A stretch of 64,000 nt of DNA from Pseudomonas yangonensis (GTDB taxonomy: Bacteria > Pseudomonadota > Gammaproteobacteria > Pseudomonadales > Pseudomonadaceae), in NCBI RefSeq assembly GCF_009932725.1, contig NZ_BLJU01000002.1, positions 248,001 to 312,000 of the forward strand, read 5' to 3'. The stretch's first letter is position 1. Each line of letters begins with the position of its first letter. Positions 60,171 to 64,000 of this stretch are shown here, in pieces. Under the pieces are notes generated by a model. The model searched no databases, was not told the origin of the DNA, and saw only the letters and a list, made by a program, of their open reading frames with translations. The translations under genes and the position numbers were made by a program.

Positions 60171-60742
60171 GCCGCCTGCTCCCGGTCGCTGGCGATCAAC
60201 TGGCCGGGCGCCAGCGGTTTGTCCCATTTCCAGCTCTGCACGGTGCTACCGACTTCGATCATGTCGATGCAGTCCACCGGGCAGGGTTCGACGCACAGAT
60301 CGCAGCCGGTGCATTCGCTGACGATCACCGTGTGCATCTGCCGCGCGGCGCCGACGATGGCGTCCACCGGGCAGGCCTGGATGCACTTGGTGCAGCCAAT
60401 GCATTCGGCTTCGCGGATAAACGCGACCATCTGCGGCTTCTCGCCTTCCACCGCGTCCAGCGGCTCGGGTTCGACGTCCAGCAGGTCGGCCAACGCCTGG
60501 ATGGTCGCCTCGCCGCCGGGCGGGCACTTGTTGATCTTGTCGCCGCCAGCGATCGCCTCGGCGTAGGGCTTGCAGCCCGGGTAGCCGCACTGGCCGCACT
60601 GGGTCTGTGGCAGCAGCGCGTTGATCTGCTCGGCGATAGGGTCGCCTTCGACCTTGAAGCGCACCGCAGCAAAACCGAGGATGGCGCCGGCGATCAGGCA
60701 CAGGCCGAGCAGGGCGAGGACGGCGACGAGAACCAGGCTCAT
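60167..60742 (-). CDS. rnfB: Rnf complex ferredoxin-like subunit RnfB
   Basis: A 191-residue protein with an N-terminal membrane helix (about 5-25) and cluster motifs [31 protein letters not shown] and [15 protein letters not shown], ligands for three [4Fe-4S] centres. It passes electrons between RnfC and the membrane. It overlaps rnfA and rnfC by four bases each. Confidence 0.95.
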   Translation of the reverse strand: MSLVLVAVLALLGLCLIAGAILGFAAVRFKVEGDPIAEQINALLPQTQCGQCGYPGCKPYAEAIAGGDKINKCPPGGEATIQALADLLDVEPEPLDAVEGEKPQMVAFIREAECIGCTKCIQACPVDAIVGAARQMHTVIVSECTGCDLCVEPCPVDCIDMIEVGSTVQSWKWDKPLAPGQLIASDREQAA

Positions 60743-61323
60743 AGCTTGATCAACCCGGCAAAGCCCATGAAGGCCAGCGACATCAGGCCAGCGGTGATCA
60801 TGCCGATGGCCGCGCCCTGGAAGGATTTCGGCACGTCGGCGATGGCGATGCGCTCGCGCATGGCGGCGAACAGCACCAGCACCAAGGAGAAGCCCAGGCC
60901 GGCGGCGAAGCCGTTGACGGTGGCAGTGATGAAGGTGAATTCGGCCTTATTGGCGTTGAGCAGGGCGACGCCGAGGACGATGCAATTGGTGGTGATCAGC
61001 GGCAGGAAGATGCCCAGCACGCGATACAGCAGCGGGCTGGTCTTGTTCACCACCATCTCGGTGAACTGTACGGTCACTGCGATCACCAGGATGAAGCTGA
61101 TGGTGCGCAGGAATTCCAGGTCCAGCGGTTTGAGTACGTACTGCTGCACCAGGTAGCTGCACATCGCGGCCAGGGTCAGCACGAAGGTGGTGGCCAGCGA
61201 CAGGCCGATGGCGGTTTCGATCTTCTTCGACACGCCCATGAACGGGCACAGGCCGAGAAACTGCACCAGCACGAAGTTGTTGACCAGGATGGCGCTGACC
61301 ATGATCAGGACGAGTTCGGTCAT
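60739..61323 (-). CDS. rnfA: Rnf electron-transport complex subunit RnfA
   Basis: A 194-residue six-helix membrane protein, [20 protein letters not shown] at the start and [20 protein letters not shown] in the middle, closely related to RnfE. It is the first gene of rnfABCDGE-nth. The complex couples ferredoxin/NADH electron exchange to ion movement; in gammaproteobacteria (as Rsx) it also keeps SoxR reduced. Confidence 0.95.
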   Translation of the reverse strand: MTELVLIMVSAILVNNFVLVQFLGLCPFMGVSKKIETAIGLSLATTFVLTLAAMCSYLVQQYVLKPLDLEFLRTISFILVIAVTVQFTEMVVNKTSPLLYRVLGIFLPLITTNCIVLGVALLNANKAEFTFITATVNGFAAGLGFSLVLVLFAAMRERIAIADVPKSFQGAAIGMITAGLMSLAFMGFAGLIKL

Positions 61324-61389
61324 CGGGTTGCCGTCGAGTGCGCAAAGGCCGTAGGAAAAGGGCGCCTATTATCGGGAAGCGCGTAGATG

Positions 61390-61419
61390 CAAACAAGCCG
61401 GCATTGGCCGGCTTGTTCA
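61390..61419 (-). terminator. metG terminator
   Basis: An 11-bp stem, AACAAGCCGGC/GCCGGCTTGTT with a 4-base loop (61392-61417), 25 bases beyond the metG stop and upstream of rnfA. Confidence 0.8.
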
Positions 61420-61442
61420 ACGCCTATAAGCCTGGCTGACGC

Positions 61443-63479
61443 TTACTTGACGCGCTGACCCGGCTTGGCGCCGCTGTCCGGGCTGAGCAGGTAGATTTCC
61501 TCGCCACCGGGGCCGGCGGCCAGGACCATGCCTTCGCTGATGCCGAACTTCATCTTGCGCGGCGCCAGGTTGGCGACGTACAGGGTCAGGCGGCCTTCCA
61601 GCTTGCTCGGATCCGGGTAGGCGGACTTGATGCCGGAGAACACGTTGCGCTTCTCGTCACCGATATCCAGCGACAGGCGCAGCAGCTTGTCGGCGCCTTC
61701 GACGAACTCGCACTTCTCGATCAGGGCGATACGCAGATCCACGGCGGCGAAGACGTCGAAGTTGATCTCGGCGGCCAGCGGGTCCTTGGCCAGTTCGCCA
61801 TTGCCCTGCGGTTTGGGCGCTTCGGCGGCCAGATCTTCCTTGGAGGCTTCGACCATGGCTTCGATCTTCGCCGGCTCGATGCGGGTGAGCAGCGGGTTGA
61901 ACGGGTTGAGCTGATGGTTGGCCAGCGGCAGCGTGAGGTCGGCCCAGGTTTGCGGCTTCACATTGAGGAAGGCTTCGGCATCGGCGGCCAGCTTCGGCAG
62001 CACGGGTTTCAACATGATCACCAGCTGGCGGAACAGGTTGATGCCCAGCGCGCAGATTTCCTGCACCTCGGCCTGCTTGCCTTCGACCTTGTTCAGAGCC
62101 CAGGGCGCCTTGTCGGCGATCCAGGCGTTGGCGCGGTCGGCCAGCGCCATGATCTCGCGCATGGCACGGGAGAAATCGCGCGCTTCGTAGGCCTCGGCGA
62201 TGCTCGGCGCGGCGGCCTGGAAAGCGTCCCACAGCTCCGGCTCCGGGTTGGCGGCGACCAGCAGGCCATTGTTGCCCTTGTGGATGAAGCCGGCGCAGCG
62301 GCTGGCGATGTTGACCACCTTGCCGACCAGATCCGAGTTGACCTTCTGCACGAAGTCCTCGAGGTTCAGGTCCAGATCGTCCACGCCGCGGCCCAGCTTG
62401 GAGGCGTAGTAGTAGCGCAGGTATTCCGGGTTCAGGTGATCCAGATAGGTGCGCGCCTTGATGAAGGTGCCGCGCGACTTGGACATCTTCTGCCCGTTCA
62501 CCGTCAGGTAGCCGTGCACGTTCACCGCGGTCGGCTTGCGGTAGCCGGCACCTTCGAGCATCGCCGGCCAGAACAGTGCGTGGAAGTTGACGATGTCCTT
62601 GCCGATGAAGTGGTACAGCTCGGCGGTCGAATCCTTGCCCCAGAACGCATCGAAGTCCAGCTCCGGACGGCGCGCGCAGAGGTTCTTGAAGCTGGCCATG
62701 TAGCCGATCGGCGCGTCCAGCCAGACGTAGAAGTACTTGCCCGGCTCGCCGGGAATCTCGAAGCCGAAGTAGGGCGCATCACGGCTGATGTCCCACTCCT
62801 GCAGGCCGCCATCGAGCCATTCGGCGATCTTGTTGGCCACCGCCTCCTGCAGGGCGCCGGAGCGCGTCCACTGCTTGAGCATGGCTTCGAAGTCCGGCAG
62901 CTTGAAGAAGAAGTGCTGCGACTCCTTGAGCACCGGCACCGCGCCGGAGATGGCCGAGCGCGGGTTCTTCAGCTCGGTCGGTGCATAGGTGGCACCGCAT
63001 TTCTCGCAGTTGTCGCCGTACTGATCCTCGGCGCCACATTTCGGGCAGGTGCCCTTGATGAAACGGTCGGCGAGGAACATGCCCTTCTCGGGGTCGAAGT
63101 ACTGGGTGACCGAGCGCGTAGTGATATGGCCGGCATCGCGCAGCTTGAGGTAGATCGCGGCGGACAGCTCGCGGTTCTCCTCGGAATGGGTCGAGTAGTA
63201 GTTGTCGAAGTCGACCAGGAAGTCCGCGAAGTCGGCACTGTGCTCGGCCTTGAGACCGGCGATCAGTTGCTCCGGCGTGATGCCTTCCTTTTCCGCGCGC
63301 AGCATTATCGCCGAGCCGTGGGCATCGTCGCCACAGACGTATACGGCCTGGTGGCCGCGCAGCTTCTGGAAGCGCACCCACATGTCGGTCTGCACGTACT
63401 CGAGCATATGGCCGATGTGGATCGACCCGTTGGCATAGGGGAGGGCGCTGGTAACGAGAATCTTGCGGGCTTCGGTCAT
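61443..63479 (-). CDS. metG: Methionyl-tRNA synthetase
   Basis: A 678-residue class I synthetase. The N-terminal signature reads [12 protein letters not shown], a zinc-binding insertion carries [18 protein letters not shown], and the KMSKS loop is KMSKSRGTF. The C-terminal tRNA-binding domain ([20 protein letters not shown]) is the dimerising MetRS-beta type. The start [18 protein letters not shown] at 63477-63479 is the family start. It is divergent from apbC. Confidence 0.96.
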   Translation of the reverse strand: MTEARKILVTSALPYANGSIHIGHMLEYVQTDMWVRFQKLRGHQAVYVCGDDAHGSAIMLRAEKEGITPEQLIAGLKAEHSADFADFLVDFDNYYSTHSEENRELSAAIYLKLRDAGHITTRSVTQYFDPEKGMFLADRFIKGTCPKCGAEDQYGDNCEKCGATYAPTELKNPRSAISGAVPVLKESQHFFFKLPDFEAMLKQWTRSGALQEAVANKIAEWLDGGLQEWDISRDAPYFGFEIPGEPGKYFYVWLDAPIGYMASFKNLCARRPELDFDAFWGKDSTAELYHFIGKDIVNFHALFWPAMLEGAGYRKPTAVNVHGYLTVNGQKMSKSRGTFIKARTYLDHLNPEYLRYYYASKLGRGVDDLDLNLEDFVQKVNSDLVGKVVNIASRCAGFIHKGNNGLLVAANPEPELWDAFQAAAPSIAEAYEARDFSRAMREIMALADRANAWIADKAPWALNKVEGKQAEVQEICALGINLFRQLVIMLKPVLPKLAADAEAFLNVKPQTWADLTLPLANHQLNPFNPLLTRIEPAKIEAMVEASKEDLAAEAPKPQGNGELAKDPLAAEINFDVFAAVDLRIALIEKCEFVEGADKLLRLSLDIGDEKRNVFSGIKSAYPDPSKLEGRLTLYVANLAPRKMKFGISEGMVLAAGPGGEEIYLLSPDSGAKPGQRVK

Positions 63480-63524
63480 GGTGATCGGCTGCACTGGTAA
63501 AACGAGGGAAGTCGGCAACTATAA

Positions 63525-63570
63525 AGCAGCGGCAGGCTGCAAGCCACAAGCTGCAAGCAAGAGCGGATGC
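63525..63570. repeat. Short degenerate repeat between metG and apbC
   Basis: GGCTGCAAGCCACAAGCTGC followed by AAGC-type steps, the CAAGCTGCAAGC family of pseudomonad intergenic repeats, related to the sequence at 7800-7820. Confidence 0.5.
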
Positions 63571-63663
63571 AGGCAGGGTTCTGGTCGTCGTGAGACGCGT
63601 GGAGCTGTTCGCTGCTGTTAAGATGAACACCTTATTTTTCTGCCTGCCTTCTGGAGTTCTTGC

Positions 63664-64000
63664 ATGAATGCCGTCACCCGCGAAGCGGTCGAAGCCTGTC
63701 TGCGTCAGTTCACCGACCCCCATCTCGATCAGGACCCGGTCAGTGCCGGGTGCCTGCGCGAGGTCGACATCCAGGGTGCGCGCGTCGCCGTGCGTCTGGA
63801 ACTGGGCTATGCAGCCGGCCTGTTCAAGAACGGTTGGGCGCAGATGCTGCAGATGGCGCTGGAGAATCTCGATGGCGTCGACAGCGCTCAGGTGCAGGTC
63901 GATTGTGTGATCGACTCGCATCAGGGCCAGGCCCAGGTACCGGCACTGGCCGGGGTGAAGAACGTGATCGCCGTGGCCTCGGGCAAGGGCGGTGTGGGCA
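63664..64000 (+). CDS. apbC: Iron-sulfur cluster carrier ApbC/Mrp, N-terminal part (cut by window edge)
   Basis: The first 112 codons of a Mrp/ApbC-type P-loop ATPase: an N-terminal DUF59/MIP18-like domain (EAVEACLRQFTDPHLDQDPV) and the beginning of the ATPase domain with the deviant Walker A IAVASGKGGVG at the window edge. It carries and transfers Fe-S clusters. apbC divergent from metG is standard in Pseudomonas. Confidence 0.9.
   Translation, partial: MNAVTREAVEACLRQFTDPHLDQDPVSAGCLREVDIQGARVAVRLELGYAAGLFKNGWAQMLQMALENLDGVDSAQVQVDCVIDSHQGQAQVPALAGVKNVIAVASGKGGVG

Noticed and set aside
57285..60566. A 1093-codon open frame on the plus strand opposite rnfC and rnfB
   Set aside because: It is the mirror of high-GC codon bias in rnfC/rnfB. 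The translation is a low-complexity Gly/Leu/Arg string with no domain, while the minus strand encodes clear iron-sulfur proteins.

Overview
The window is a piece of a high-GC Pseudomonas chromosome (sensu stricto, aeruginosa/mendocina/stutzeri-like). The gene order argG-motY-pyrC-rnt-bfd on one side and nth-rnfEGDCBA-metG-apbC on the other, the bra (liv) branched-chain amino acid transport operon, mmsR-mmsAB, phaG and typical REP-like intergenic palindromes all point there. The species cannot be fixed from the sequence alone. I see no rRNA, tRNA or CRISPR array.

Core chromosome, 1-28026. The left edge cuts phaG. Then come rsuA, a CWC-type cysteine-rich protein, a membrane diguanylate cyclase and three small lipoproteins. 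A valine-catabolism cluster on the minus strand (mmsA, a periplasmic binding protein, an acyl-CoA dehydrogenase, two crotonase-fold enzymes, a PEP-mutase/isocitrate-lyase-family enzyme, mmsB) faces its AraC-type regulator mmsR, and the gap between them carries a 21-bp-spaced direct repeat. After that lie a PaaI-type thioesterase, an HDOD protein, ung, a DUF6279 lipoprotein, braCDEFG, DUF2288 and DUF5064 proteins, bfd, rnt, pyrC, motY and argG.

Genomic island, about 28027-53833. The glyoxalase I gene gloA is split. Its first 117 codons end at 28026 and its last 13 codons reappear at 53834-53875. The 25.8 kb between them has the tripartite layout described for GInt elements: a four-gene recombinase operon (ginABCD) at the left end, cargo, and a short AT-rich right end. 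The two ends carry 12-bp imperfect inverted repeats and a shared ATATGGACA motif. The cargo, left to right, is: an intact IS3-family element; an orphan type I methyltransferase gene hsdM with hsdS cut off by IS21 and IS30 fragments; a CDF metal-efflux gene; and an IS66 element split by a 6.25-kb Tn3-family transposon. That transposon carries merR-merT-merP plus a GDCCVFC-motif protein but no mercuric reductase, and also a PIN/RHH toxin-antitoxin pair, tnpA and a long resolvase. Truncated ICMT and Fic genes abut the two IS66 ends. Debris of a VOC-family gene follows, then an intact phosphite uptake and oxidation cluster ptxABCDE and a lone small tyrosine recombinase gene.

Core chromosome, 53834-64000. 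Here lie the gloA 3' remnant, a PA3496-type small protein, nth, the Rnf electron-transport operon (RnfC has an expanded C-terminal region of 65-residue repeats), metG and the start of apbC/mrp. The main adaptive content of the window is the island: it gives phosphite as a possible phosphorus source, metal handling and an orphan methyltransferase, at the price of a broken gloA.
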